A stretch of DNA of 64,000 nucleotides from Desulforamulus ferrireducens. Its GTDB lineage: Bacteria > Bacillota > Desulfotomaculia > Desulfotomaculales > Desulfotomaculaceae. The notes under the pieces are model-generated. The model was given only the letters and a program-made list of their open reading frames with translations, was not told where the DNA came from and searched no databases. Where the stretch lies: positions 1,798,001 through 1,862,000 of the forward strand of contig NZ_CP019698.1 of the NCBI RefSeq assembly GCF_002005145.1. The letters run 5' to 3'. The translations under genes were made by a program, and so were the position numbers. Position 1 is the first letter of the stretch; each line of letters opens with the position of its first letter. This document shows positions 54,946 to 63,284 of this stretch, piece after piece.

Positions 54946-55320
54946 TAAAGGGATGTCGCATTACTACGGAAATGCGGCATTTCTTTTTTGGGCCATCGGT
55001 CGTCGGCTTTTGGCCATCGGCCATCAGCCTTCGGCCGTCGGCTAAATACTGTCCATTGGTCTTTGGCTGTTAGCCATTGGCTTAGTTGGATTAAACCTAG
55101 TACTCTTAGCACATTCCACTGGGGAGAGTATTATAAAGCCCCCTCGTTGAGGGGTCGGGGGTCGTGTCGCGAAGCGACTGGGGGAGTTGTGTTTTGGGTC
55201 CAACTCCCTCCGTCGGCTTTGCCGACACCTCCCTCGGCGAGGGAGGTCCCAAAAGGCCTAAGGCCCAAAAACTAAAAGCCGATGGCTGATGGCCGATAGC
55301 CGACGGCCAATACGCATCAT
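54946..55320 (+). repeat. Modular hairpin repeat element, copy E
   Basis: Plus orientation after the DUF2269-like gene: an ATGTCGCATT / AATGCGGCAT hairpin with T-run (54951-54989), GGCCATCGGCCATCAGCC, GGCCGTCGGCT, TTGGATTAAACCTAGTAC, CACATTCCACTGGGGAG, a diverged CCCCCTCGTTGAGGGG, TGTCGCGAAGCGACTGG, TCCAACTCCCTCCGTCGG, CTCCCTCGGCGAGGGAGG and the tail AGCCGATGGCTGATGGCC. Confidence 0.85.
54951..54989 (+). terminator. Terminator hairpin of repeat E
   Basis: ATGTCGCATT / AATGCGGCAT, then TTCTTTTTT, 15 bases after the stop codon. Confidence 0.75.
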
Positions 55321-55360
55321 CACCTAGCTGTGCAACAGCTCTTAATTTATGAAATTTCTC

Positions 55361-55389
55361 TTGACTTAATATTAGAGAATCCATATGAT
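55361..55389 (+). promoter_or_regulatory. Promoter of the TauE-type exporter gene
   Basis: TTGACT, 17 bases, TATGAT. Downstream in the leader are two direct repeats, TTGCATATTGCATAT (55404-55418) and TTACATATTACATA (55429-55442), which might bind a regulator. Confidence 0.6.
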
Positions 55390-55483
55390 TATAACAACAC
55401 TATTTGCATATTGCATATATAAAGAGTATTTACATATTACATAGATTTTTGACTATAATTGGCAGTTATAGGGAGGTAAAATT

Positions 55484-56455
55484 ATGCATTTTCCTGTTTC
55501 CGGTGTGGATGTGCTACCCATTATACCACCGCTGGTAGCCTTTCTTGTGTCTTCCCTGACGGCTTCTGCCGGGGTATCCGGCGCTTTCCTTTTACTACCA
55601 TTCCAGATGAGTGTGTTAAACTATACCAGCCCTTCGGTGAGTCCCACTAATTTAATATACAACATCGTTGCTATCCCTGGCGGTCTTTACCGGTTTATCA
55701 AAGAGGGCCGCATGGCCTGGCCCTTAACCTGGGCTGTGGTCATTGGCACTTTACCCGGTGTTTTCGTAGGTGCCTGGGTGCGTATTCGTTACTTGCCGGA
55801 CCCTAAAGCCTTTAAGGTATTTGTCGGTTTTGTTTTATTGTACCTGGGTTATCGACTGTTATCCGATTTATTTGGGTGGAACAAGAAGGTTCAGGAACAA
55901 AATAAAATTATGAAAAAGAAGTTTGCTGAACAGGTGGCCAAGATGAAGGAGGAAAACTCCAGTCGTTTGGCTGCTGGATTACCTGCGGAAGCAGTGGTAA
56001 AAACCAAGAGAGTCTCTTGGCAAAAGATTGAATATGAATTTTGGGGTGAAACCTACTCTTTCAGTGGCATCGCCATTTTAACCCTGTCCCTCGGGGTGGG
56101 ATTAATTGGCGGTATCTATGGTATTGGTGGCGGCGCCATTATCTCTCCCTTTTGCGTAGCTGTGCTGGGCCTGCCCATTTATACTGTGGCCGGAGCGGCC
56201 TTAGCCGGTACTTTCATAACCTCCATTGCTGGGGTAATTTACTATCATCTACTGGCGATGAGCAATGTGGCAGCCGGTGCTGCGGTGGCCCCTGACTGGG
56301 CGCTGGGAGCTCTCTTTGGTATTGGTGGTCTGTTGGGAACTTATGTAGGTGCGCGTATCCAGAAATTCTTACCGGACAAAATTATTAAGATTGTCCTCAC
56401 CATGCTGATTATGTACCTGGCCCTAAATTACATCGGTCAGTATTTCTTCAACTAG
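55484..56455 (+). CDS. TauE/SafE-family anion permease
   Basis: A 323-residue membrane protein with two repeated halves of about four spans each. The first half has LVSSLTASAGVSGAFLLLPF and the second GGIYGIGGGAIISPFCVAVL, the Gly-rich motif of the family. A charged cytoplasmic loop of about 60 residues (QNKIMKKKFAEQVAKMKEEN) joins them, longer than in most members. The family exports sulfite, sulfonates or related anions. In a sulfate reducer a sulfite or sulfur-anion role would be natural, but is inferred. ATG after GGGAGGT. Confidence 0.82.
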   Translation: MHFPVSGVDVLPIIPPLVAFLVSSLTASAGVSGAFLLLPFQMSVLNYTSPSVSPTNLIYNIVAIPGGLYRFIKEGRMAWPLTWAVVIGTLPGVFVGAWVRIRYLPDPKAFKVFVGFVLLYLGYRLLSDLFGWNKKVQEQNKIMKKKFAEQVAKMKEENSSRLAAGLPAEAVVKTKRVSWQKIEYEFWGETYSFSGIAILTLSLGVGLIGGIYGIGGGAIISPFCVAVLGLPIYTVAGAALAGTFITSIAGVIYYHLLAMSNVAAGAAVAPDWALGALFGIGGLLGTYVGARIQKFLPDKIIKIVLTMLIMYLALNYIGQYFFN

Positions 56456-56467
56456 ATTATCTATAGA

Positions 56468-56493
56468 AACCCAAGCTCCAGGGGGCTTGGGTT
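56468..56493 (+). terminator. Probable terminator of the TauE-type gene
   Basis: Stem AACCCAAGC / GCTTGGGTT followed by a weak GTTATAATT run. Confidence 0.55.
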
Positions 56494-56576
56494 GTTATAA
56501 TTAAGATGGTTTGAAATATTCCAGTCCACTTAGAGACAGAATAACCGAGAGGAAATAAGGTTAAGGAGGTTGGCTT

Positions 56577-57212
56577 ATGAATATCCGGAAACTACTTATC
56601 TATCTATTTATTTCCCTGGTTTTGCTGGTGGGATGTGATAAAAAAGATACTAATCCACCCTCTAATGGCGATCAATTACCCATAGGATCTATAACAGATA
56701 TGACCAGCTACTTTTATACTGAGCAAAATACTACTTGGGAGTATCAAGGTACAGGCAATGAATATGCCTCTTTTACCAGAAAGGTTCTTCACAGGGAGAA
56801 CAACCTGGTACAGATTACCGATAACAACGGTGGTACCATCATGGCCATGGTCTTTAGGCTGTCCCCGGAAGAAATCGTCAAAATTTATGCCGAGGCAGAA
56901 TTTTACGATGATAGAAACATCCTGACAGCTCAACCCAATCGGCAGGAAATTATACTAAAATCCCCCCTACAAGTGGGAGCACAGTGGCAAGATGAAATCT
57001 TTAAGAGTGAAGTTATCAGTATAGATGAAAAAATAGAGGTTCCCGCTGGCAAATACAATGATGTGGTTAAGATTAAAAGAACTTCCCTCAAGGACAAAGA
57101 CAGCGGTGAGAATTATGAGTACTACGCTAAGGGCGTTGGTTTAGTAATGCGTGAATATATCAGCGGCGATTTTAAAGTCACCTCTCAGTTAAAAGCCATG
57201 GCCAAGCAGTAG
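56577..57212 (+). CDS. Lipoprotein of unknown function
   Basis: A 211-residue protein with a lipoprotein signal (LFISLVLLVGCDKK; Cys near residue 20). The mature part is beta-rich and mostly polar, with TWEYQGTGNEYASF and a C-terminal YYAKGVGLVMREY that I have seen in several Firmicutes lipoproteins of unknown function. ATG after AAGGAGG. Monocistronic with its own terminator. Confidence 0.7.
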   Translation: MNIRKLLIYLFISLVLLVGCDKKDTNPPSNGDQLPIGSITDMTSYFYTEQNTTWEYQGTGNEYASFTRKVLHRENNLVQITDNNGGTIMAMVFRLSPEEIVKIYAEAEFYDDRNILTAQPNRQEIILKSPLQVGAQWQDEIFKSEVISIDEKIEVPAGKYNDVVKIKRTSLKDKDSGENYEYYAKGVGLVMREYISGDFKVTSQLKAMAKQ

Positions 57213-57274
57213 TTAAACCAAAAACTGAGAAGGTAGTCATAGGAGCTGGCAAATATTAAAATGAAATGTGATAT

Positions 57275-57305
57275 AAGCCTTCGGCAAATTGCCGGAGGCT
57301 TTTTT
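57275..57305 (+). terminator. Terminator of the lipoprotein gene
   Basis: Stem AAGCCTTCGGCAA / TTGCCGGAGGCTT with T6. Confidence 0.85.
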
Positions 57306-57380
57306 GGTTATATTTTTGAGTTTTAATTAACATTTAGCTTCGGAATGTTCAGTAATAGACATTGTAAATATTATTGTTTG

Positions 57381-57443
57381 TTGCATAAAACTGACAATCT
57401 GTATAGTATATTCATATGGTTTAATGAACACGGCGTTCATTAA
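57381..57443 (+). promoter_or_regulatory. Promoter and palindromic operator of the TetR efflux operon
   Basis: TTGCAT, 17 bases, TAGTAT, then a perfect inverted repeat TTAATGAAC ACGGC GTTCATTAA at 57421-57443, near the start site. A dyad of this size is typical for TetR-family autoregulation. Confidence 0.7.
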
Positions 57444-57522
57444 CTTTTGAGGATTGAATTATTCTCTTAGTAGTTCTTAATAATTTAGAAGGTATTAGTC
57501 AAAAATGGGAGGGTTGTAAGGT

Positions 57523-58149
57523 ATGGCAGATAACCCCATGGACAAACGAGTTATTCGCACGAAACGTTTGATCCGTGATGTTTTTACGGAATTAATGGGG
57601 GAAATAGGGTTCGAAGCAATTACCGTGAAGGAACTAACTACCAAAGCGGATATTAACCGAGGAACATTTTATTTGCATTACAAAGATAAACATGATCTGC
57701 TGGAGCAAAGTAAGGAGCAGATTATCACAGAAATCAATGATATTTTAAATATCGCCCGGCATCTTACTTTAGAGGAAACATTGCAGTATTACTCTAATTA
57801 CGAACCACCTCCATTTCTCATCAAGCTATTTAATTACATATATCAAAACTCCTCCTTTATGAAAGTAATGCTAGGACCAAAGGGCGATCCTTCCTTTCAG
57901 GTAAAGATGAAAGAGGTATTCAGAATAAAAATGCTGGCCAATATGGAGGAAAAATTAACAAAAGAACAAATGATGGTTCCGCCAGACTGTCTATCTGCTT
58001 ATGTTACTTCAGCCTTCCTAGGGGTTATCCAATACTGGTTAGAAAGTGGCATGAAGGAATCGCCCCGGGATATGGCGCTGGCTTTATTAAAAATCACCTA
58101 TTTAGGGCCATTTGCTGTTTCAGGCTTCTTCAATAACTCTAAATCATAG
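57523..58149 (+). CDS. TetR/AcrR-family regulator
   Basis: A 208-residue regulator. The N-terminal helix-turn-helix is clear: KRVIRTKRLIRDVFTELMGE, FEAITVKELTTKADINRGTF and YLHYKDKHDLLEQ. The C-terminal TetR_C domain is of the type found in YxaF/DhaS-like proteins. It begins an operon with HlyD-type and ABC-2 membrane genes, which it probably represses until an inducer appears. Confidence 0.9.
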   Translation: MADNPMDKRVIRTKRLIRDVFTELMGEIGFEAITVKELTTKADINRGTFYLHYKDKHDLLEQSKEQIITEINDILNIARHLTLEETLQYYSNYEPPPFLIKLFNYIYQNSSFMKVMLGPKGDPSFQVKMKEVFRIKMLANMEEKLTKEQMMVPPDCLSAYVTSAFLGVIQYWLESGMKESPRDMALALLKITYLGPFAVSGFFNNSKS

Positions 58150-58171
58150 TACATACAAGGAGTGACCACAT

Positions 58172-59173
58172 ATGAAAAAGAAATTATTGCCTCTTGTTCT
58201 TCTTATCGCCGCCTTCATTATTGGTGGTTTATTTATGACATTGGATGGCAAAGATGCAGTAAGCATGGCTTCCGCTAAGAAAAGCAGTATATTGACTGCC
58301 GATACCCTGAACGTATCCTTTCAAGGGGTGGGTGGCAAGGTGACATCCATTCAGGTCACTGAGGAACAACAGGTTAAGCAGGGGGATGTACTGATGACCT
58401 TGGACCCCACCGATATTGATTTGCAAATAGCTAAACTGAAAACTGATATTCTTCAGCAGGAAGTTAAGATAGAACAAGCCAAAGCTCTAGGGGACCGCAA
58501 GGAAGAGGTAGAACGTCAAGAATTAGCGGTGGAAGCAGCCCAACAAGCCCTAGACCTGGCACAACTTAATTATGATCGGACAAAGGCGTTATTTGATGCG
58601 GAAGCTGTTGCCCAGGCTACCCTTGATACTGCCAGCCATCAGCTAGAGACTGCCAAAAATGCTTTATCCCAGCAACAGGCCAGCCTGAAAAAGCTTAAGA
58701 CAGATATTAATAACAATGTTTACAATGTGGAACTTGCGGAAAAACAACTGGAAACCATGCAAGTACAACTGCAATCCCTAGAGGTGCAAAAAGAACGTAT
58801 GACCTTGAAAGCGCCAGTGGATGGTAAAGTGACCCGCATAGTGCCCAAGATGGGGGAAAATGTAAGCGCAGGGGTGCCAGTGGTAGTCATTGAAACTGAC
58901 CAGTTATATTACAACATCTATGTTGATGAAACCCAAATTTCTAAGTTTAAACCCGAGGGAATGGTATCTGGATATGTTGTAGGCTTGAACAAGAATGTGG
59001 AAGGGAAGGTACGTTATATTACTGCTGCGCCTCAATACGCCAACATGAGAATGAGTCGAGAAAAGGGACAAGCTGATGTTAGTTTCTTCCTGGTGCGCAT
59101 TGATGTGCCACGTACCGATGGGCTGTTGCCGGGCATGTCAGTGGAGGTGAATATTGATGAAAGCACTAATTGA
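58172..59173 (+). CDS. HlyD/EmrA-type membrane fusion (efflux adaptor) protein
   Basis: A 333-residue protein with one N-terminal membrane anchor (LPLVLLIAAFIIGGLFM). Then come the biotinyl-lipoyl half-motif (GGKVTSIQVTEEQQVKQGDV), a long coiled coil (about residues 90-205, rich in Gln, Leu and Ala), and the second half-motif (LKAPVDGKVTRIVPKMGENV). It links an inner membrane pump to the cell surface. It overlaps the following permease by 17 bases. Confidence 0.87.
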   Translation: MKKKLLPLVLLIAAFIIGGLFMTLDGKDAVSMASAKKSSILTADTLNVSFQGVGGKVTSIQVTEEQQVKQGDVLMTLDPTDIDLQIAKLKTDILQQEVKIEQAKALGDRKEEVERQELAVEAAQQALDLAQLNYDRTKALFDAEAVAQATLDTASHQLETAKNALSQQQASLKKLKTDINNNVYNVELAEKQLETMQVQLQSLEVQKERMTLKAPVDGKVTRIVPKMGENVSAGVPVVVIETDQLYYNIYVDETQISKFKPEGMVSGYVVGLNKNVEGKVRYITAAPQYANMRMSREKGQADVSFFLVRIDVPRTDGLLPGMSVEVNIDESTN

Positions 59174-60281
59174 TGAGTGGAGATTTATTAACCAGGGTAA
59201 ATTTATTATCTTAATCCTGCTTGTTCCTTTAGTAGTGGCAGCTATTTTTGGCTATATCTTTAAAAACAGCACAGTAAACGAAGCACCTCTGGCGGTTATC
59301 GACCTTGACCATAGCTACTATAGTAGACAACTAGTTAACAAGTTGGATGCCTCACAATATGTCAATGTTGTTTCCGTTTATGACAACTACATTGAAGCTG
59401 ACTTACTTCTCTACAATGAAAAACACTCTGGTGTTTTATACCTGCCTGCAGGCTTAGAAGCAGCCTACCTGCAGGGTAAAACCATAAATATGGGCTTATA
59501 TTTAGATATGACGCTCTCCGCCAGTGCCGGTAGTCTGCGCACGGGAGTCAGTGAGGTGATTGCTACAGAAAACGCCGTCAAAAGCACATCTGGACCATTA
59601 GCCCTGGAGCAACGCACCTTGTATAACCCAACCAATAGTAACGTTATGATCTCTGTTATGCTGTTTATTAATGTCATTATGGTCGCCCTCTTTGCTTTAT
59701 ATACCTTACCCATCGTGGCGCGCCTGCGCCAAGAAGGTCGTTTACAGGAGGAATTACAGCAACCTCTGGGTATTGTTTGTCGCTTAATACCCTATGCGGT
59801 AATCACCTGTGCCTCAACCTATTTAGTTATGGGGGTGCTTAAACAAGTAGGTGGCCTTCGCTTTGAGGCCAATTGGCTGTTAATATCCATACCGTTTCTT
59901 TTGTATACCATCAGTACGGGTTTATTAGCCATGTTAATAGGCTGGACGGCACCCAATACTACCCATGCAAGCGGCAGAATTGTCGTACTTATGTTGCCTT
60001 CCTTCTTATTAAGTGGTGGTCAAGTTCCGGTAGCTTTGCTACCCGAACTGCTCCAATGGGTGAACAAGATCATTCCTTTGTCCCTACACTTCAAATTTTT
60101 ACGGGGTATGGCCTATAAGGGTGGGGAATTGCATTATTTTATTCCCGAATTAGGACACTACCTGATTTTGATTGGTGTATTTTTAATTGGCATCTTTATC
60201 CTTATGCTGAGAGAAAAGCCTACCCAAAAGCAAACTGTTGCAGAGGGAACCTTATCTCTTGAGGAAAGCTCAAGTGCTTGA
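59157..60281 (+). CDS. ABC-2-type membrane transport protein
   Basis: A 374-residue membrane protein with one N-terminal span, a large extracellular region (about residues 40-160) and five C-terminal spans: the layout of ABC-2 permeases such as YhhJ/YhgE. NPTNSNVMISVMLFINVIMV and PSFLLSGGQVPVALLPELL are family blocks. No ATPase gene is in the operon, so an ATPase must come from elsewhere or the operon is incomplete. ATG seven bases after GGAGGTG. Confidence 0.82.
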   Translation: MKALIDEWRFINQGKFIILILLVPLVVAAIFGYIFKNSTVNEAPLAVIDLDHSYYSRQLVNKLDASQYVNVVSVYDNYIEADLLLYNEKHSGVLYLPAGLEAAYLQGKTINMGLYLDMTLSASAGSLRTGVSEVIATENAVKSTSGPLALEQRTLYNPTNSNVMISVMLFINVIMVALFALYTLPIVARLRQEGRLQEELQQPLGIVCRLIPYAVITCASTYLVMGVLKQVGGLRFEANWLLISIPFLLYTISTGLLAMLIGWTAPNTTHASGRIVVLMLPSFLLSGGQVPVALLPELLQWVNKIIPLSLHFKFLRGMAYKGGELHYFIPELGHYLILIGVFLIGIFILMLREKPTQKQTVAEGTLSLEESSSA

Positions 60282-60322
60282 TGTCGTACATAGCCCAGTC
60301 AATTGAATGTCTAAGATAAAGT

Positions 60323-60360
60323 ATGGCATACCATTTTGCTTGTGGTATGCCATTTGTTAT
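60323..60360 (+). terminator. Terminator of the efflux operon
   Basis: Perfect 10-bp stem ATGGCATACC / GGTATGCCAT, followed by TTGTT. Confidence 0.65.
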
Positions 60361-60677
60361 GACAGTTCAGGCAAAACTAAACCCATCACCTGGGAATTTC
60401 CTCTTAGCAACTATACAACCAAGCCATGTATCATGGATTATATGACCACAGTGCACAAAACACGAAAATTGTTGCCATGCGGCAGGAAAACCAAACAAAA
60501 AAATATAAGTATTTCGAGGAAGAAGAATTTTTATGACAGATGCTGGCTCGTGACTATAAAAACTGAGGTGGTTAAACTGGAAACTTGCAAAGCTGACTAA
60601 TGATTGCTGATTAAGATGTCTTATGTTTTCCTTCCACTCCATAGCTATAACTATTATTTCAAGTAGGGAGAGAAGCA
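60361..60677. other. Non-coding gap before the type I restriction genes
   Basis: About 317 bases without a supported gene. An open frame crosses the upstream terminator and has no ribosome site or family likeness. The stretch is A-rich and includes GGGAGAG, the ribosome site of hsdM, at its end. It could hold the left boundary of an inserted restriction island. Confidence 0.4.
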
Positions 60678-62144
60678 ATGTTAACAGGAGAAATACGTAA
60701 TAAAGTTGACAAAATATGGACTGATATTTGGGCTGGGGGGATTACAAACCCTTTAACAGTTATCGAGCAGCTTACTTATTTAATGTTCATTAGATCTTTG
60801 GATGAAAAGGAACTGGAGAATGAAAGATTTGAAGCATTGACTGGACAAGCTATGCCCAAAATCTTCCCCCAAGACGAAGATGGGCAAGCTATGCGTTGGA
60901 GTAAATTTAAAACCAGGGATGCCAGAGAAATCTTTCATATTGTTGGGACAAAAGTTTTTCCCTTTATAAAGAATTTGAACGGGGATAGTCAGACGGCCTT
61001 TTCCCGGTATATGGAGGATGCCCTATTTTTAATTCCAACCCCACAGGTTCTACAGAAGATTATTACCGGGCTAGATGAATTATATGAGCATGATATTCAA
61101 GACCTGGATATGCAGGGTGATCTTTATGAATATATGCTTGGGAAATTATCTACTGCTGGTCAGAATGGTCAATTCAGAACACCTAAGCATATTCGCGATA
61201 TGATGGTCCGTTTGCTTGACCCTACACCGGATGATAAAATCTGTGATCCAGCCTGTGGAACCGCCGGATTCCTTGTTTCTGTAGCCGAATACATTCGGGA
61301 AAAATATGAGTCTGTAATGACAGATAAGCAATGGGAACATTTTTCCGGGGAAATGTTTACCGGATTTGATATAGATAGAACCATGCTTCGGATTTCGGCA
61401 ATGAACCTGATGCTTCATTCAATTACTAAACCTACAATTGAGTATGTTGATAGCGTTTCTAAGCAGAATAGCATCACTTCAAAATATGATATTATCCTAG
61501 CCAATCCACCCTTTACCGGTACAATTGATGCGGAAAGCATTAACGATAATCTAAAGGCCGTCTGTAACACGAAAAAGACTGAGCTTTTATTTGTTGCGCT
61601 CTTTTTACGAATGCTGCGTAAGGGAGGGCGTTGTGCCTGTATTGTTCCGGATGGGGTTCTGTTTGGCTCCACCAAAGCCCATAAAGCCCTTCGTAAAGAG
61701 CTAGTTGAGAATCATCAATTGGAAGCAGTTATATCCATGCCTAGCGGTGTATTTAAACCTTATGCAGGGGTTAGTACAGCCGTATTGGTGTTCACTAAAA
61801 CCAGTGCAGGCGGGACGGATAAGGTCTGGTTTTATGATATGAAGGCGGATGGATTCTCCTTGGATGATAAACGTTCGCCAATAGAAGAAAATGATATACC
61901 CGATATACTTGCTCGTTTCCACAACCTTGAGGGTGAAGTTGACCGTAAGCCGACTGAACAGAGCTTTTTTGTAGACAAGGCTGCCATAGTAGCAAATGAC
62001 TATGATTTATCAATTAATCGGTATAAAGAAGTTGTCTATGAGAAGGTAGAGTATGATCCGCCTGCAGTGATTATGGCTAGACTTGATAAGCTGAATCAAG
62101 ATATTGCTTCTAAGATGGAGGAGTTGAGGGGGCTTATTAAGTGA
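60678..62144 (+). CDS. hsdM: Type I restriction-modification DNA methyltransferase subunit
   Basis: A 488-residue N6-adenine methyltransferase. The HsdM N-terminal domain (VDKIWTDIWAGGITNPLTVI) is followed by the SAM-binding motif CDPACGTAGFLVSVAEYI and the catalytic NPPF in DIILANPPFTGTI. The helical C-terminus contacts HsdS. It methylates the asymmetric target set by HsdS. ATG after AGGGAGAG. Confidence 0.95.
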   Translation: MLTGEIRNKVDKIWTDIWAGGITNPLTVIEQLTYLMFIRSLDEKELENERFEALTGQAMPKIFPQDEDGQAMRWSKFKTRDAREIFHIVGTKVFPFIKNLNGDSQTAFSRYMEDALFLIPTPQVLQKIITGLDELYEHDIQDLDMQGDLYEYMLGKLSTAGQNGQFRTPKHIRDMMVRLLDPTPDDKICDPACGTAGFLVSVAEYIREKYESVMTDKQWEHFSGEMFTGFDIDRTMLRISAMNLMLHSITKPTIEYVDSVSKQNSITSKYDIILANPPFTGTIDAESINDNLKAVCNTKKTELLFVALFLRMLRKGGRCACIVPDGVLFGSTKAHKALRKELVENHQLEAVISMPSGVFKPYAGVSTAVLVFTKTSAGGTDKVWFYDMKADGFSLDDKRSPIEENDIPDILARFHNLEGEVDRKPTEQSFFVDKAAIVANDYDLSINRYKEVVYEKVEYDPPAVIMARLDKLNQDIASKMEELRGLIK

Positions 62145-63268
62145 TAAAAAAGAAAATTGGAGAAATCTGTGAAATCATAAGCGGATATGCATTTGATTCT
62201 AAATTATTTACAGACAATCCATTAGATACTCCTTTAATAAGGATAAGAGATGTTGTTAGGGGATATACAGAAACCTATACAAAAGAAGACTATGATAAGA
62301 AATATATTGTGAAAAAAGGTGATTTACTTATTGGAATGGATGGTGAATTTAATATTGCGCCATGGCAAAGTAATGACGCTTTGTTAAACCAACGAGTGTG
62401 TAAAATCTGGTGTTCATCAAATGATGTAATAGATAAGTACCTTTTTTATTTTTTAACAAAAACATTGAAAAAAATTGAACAAAAAACTTCATATGTAACA
62501 GTAAAACATTTATCTGTAAAGACAATTAATGAAATTGAGGTTCTTCTTCCACATTTGGAAACCCAAAAACAAATAGCCAAAACTTTAGACACTGTCTCAG
62601 AACTCCTTGCCATGCGCAAACAACAGCTTACAGAACTGGATAACCTTATCAATTCCATCTTTTATGATATGTTCGGTGATCCTTTAACCAATGAAAAGGG
62701 ATGGGAAGCTAAAAAACTAGGTGAATTATCTACTTTAGTAAGTGGGGGTACTCCATCAAGAAAACATCAGGAATATTTTGATGGTACTATTCCATGGATT
62801 ACCACAGTATCGCTTGGTAAAACTTTCATAGATGAAAGAGATGCGGTTGAATTTATAAATGAAAAAGCAATATTAAATAGCTCCACTAAACTAATAAAAG
62901 AAAATTCCTTATTATTTGGTGTGAGAGTTGGTGTCGGCAAAATATCGATTAATCGAGTAGCAATGTGTACCAATCAAGACATTGTATCTATTGTAGATGT
63001 TAATCAAGAAGTTCTAAACCAAGTTTATTTACTTAATACAATTAGAGCTTTTGCTGATTATTTTGATAGACAAAAGCGTGGAGCAACAATTCAAGGTATA
63101 AAAAGCGAAACCTTAAAATCTATAAACATACCAATCCCTCCAATGGATTTACAAATTAAATTTTCGCTAATAGTTACTAAAATCGAAGACCAAAAAGCCC
63201 TTGTCCAAAAAGCCATCGATGAAACTCAATACCTGTTTGACAGCTTGATGAGCATGTATTTTGATTGA
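62141..63268 (+). CDS. hsdS: Type I restriction-modification specificity subunit
   Basis: A 375-residue protein with two target-recognition domains. TRD1 begins KIGEICEIISGYAFDSK and ends in HLSVKTINEIEVLLP. The central coiled coil follows (LLAMRKQQLTELDNLINSIF). TRD2 begins WEAKKLGELSTLVSGGTPSR and ends SETLKSINIPIPP, with a C-terminal coiled coil. It sets the bipartite DNA target. GTG start overlaps the hsdM stop as GTGA. The recognition sequence cannot be read from it. Confidence 0.93.
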   Translation: MIKKKIGEICEIISGYAFDSKLFTDNPLDTPLIRIRDVVRGYTETYTKEDYDKKYIVKKGDLLIGMDGEFNIAPWQSNDALLNQRVCKIWCSSNDVIDKYLFYFLTKTLKKIEQKTSYVTVKHLSVKTINEIEVLLPHLETQKQIAKTLDTVSELLAMRKQQLTELDNLINSIFYDMFGDPLTNEKGWEAKKLGELSTLVSGGTPSRKHQEYFDGTIPWITTVSLGKTFIDERDAVEFINEKAILNSSTKLIKENSLLFGVRVGVGKISINRVAMCTNQDIVSIVDVNQEVLNQVYLLNTIRAFADYFDRQKRGATIQGIKSETLKSINIPIPPMDLQIKFSLIVTKIEDQKALVQKAIDETQYLFDSLMSMYFD

Positions 63269-63284
63269 TACTGAGGTGAGTTCA

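Noticed and set aside
54946-55320. CRISPR-like reading of the GGCCATCGGCC / GGCCGTCGGCT tandem units
   Set aside because: Units are short, variable and not separated by unique spacers of constant length; no cas genes are in the window.
60307-60600. 97-codon ORF after the efflux operon
   Set aside because: It runs through the operon's terminator hairpin and has no ribosome site.
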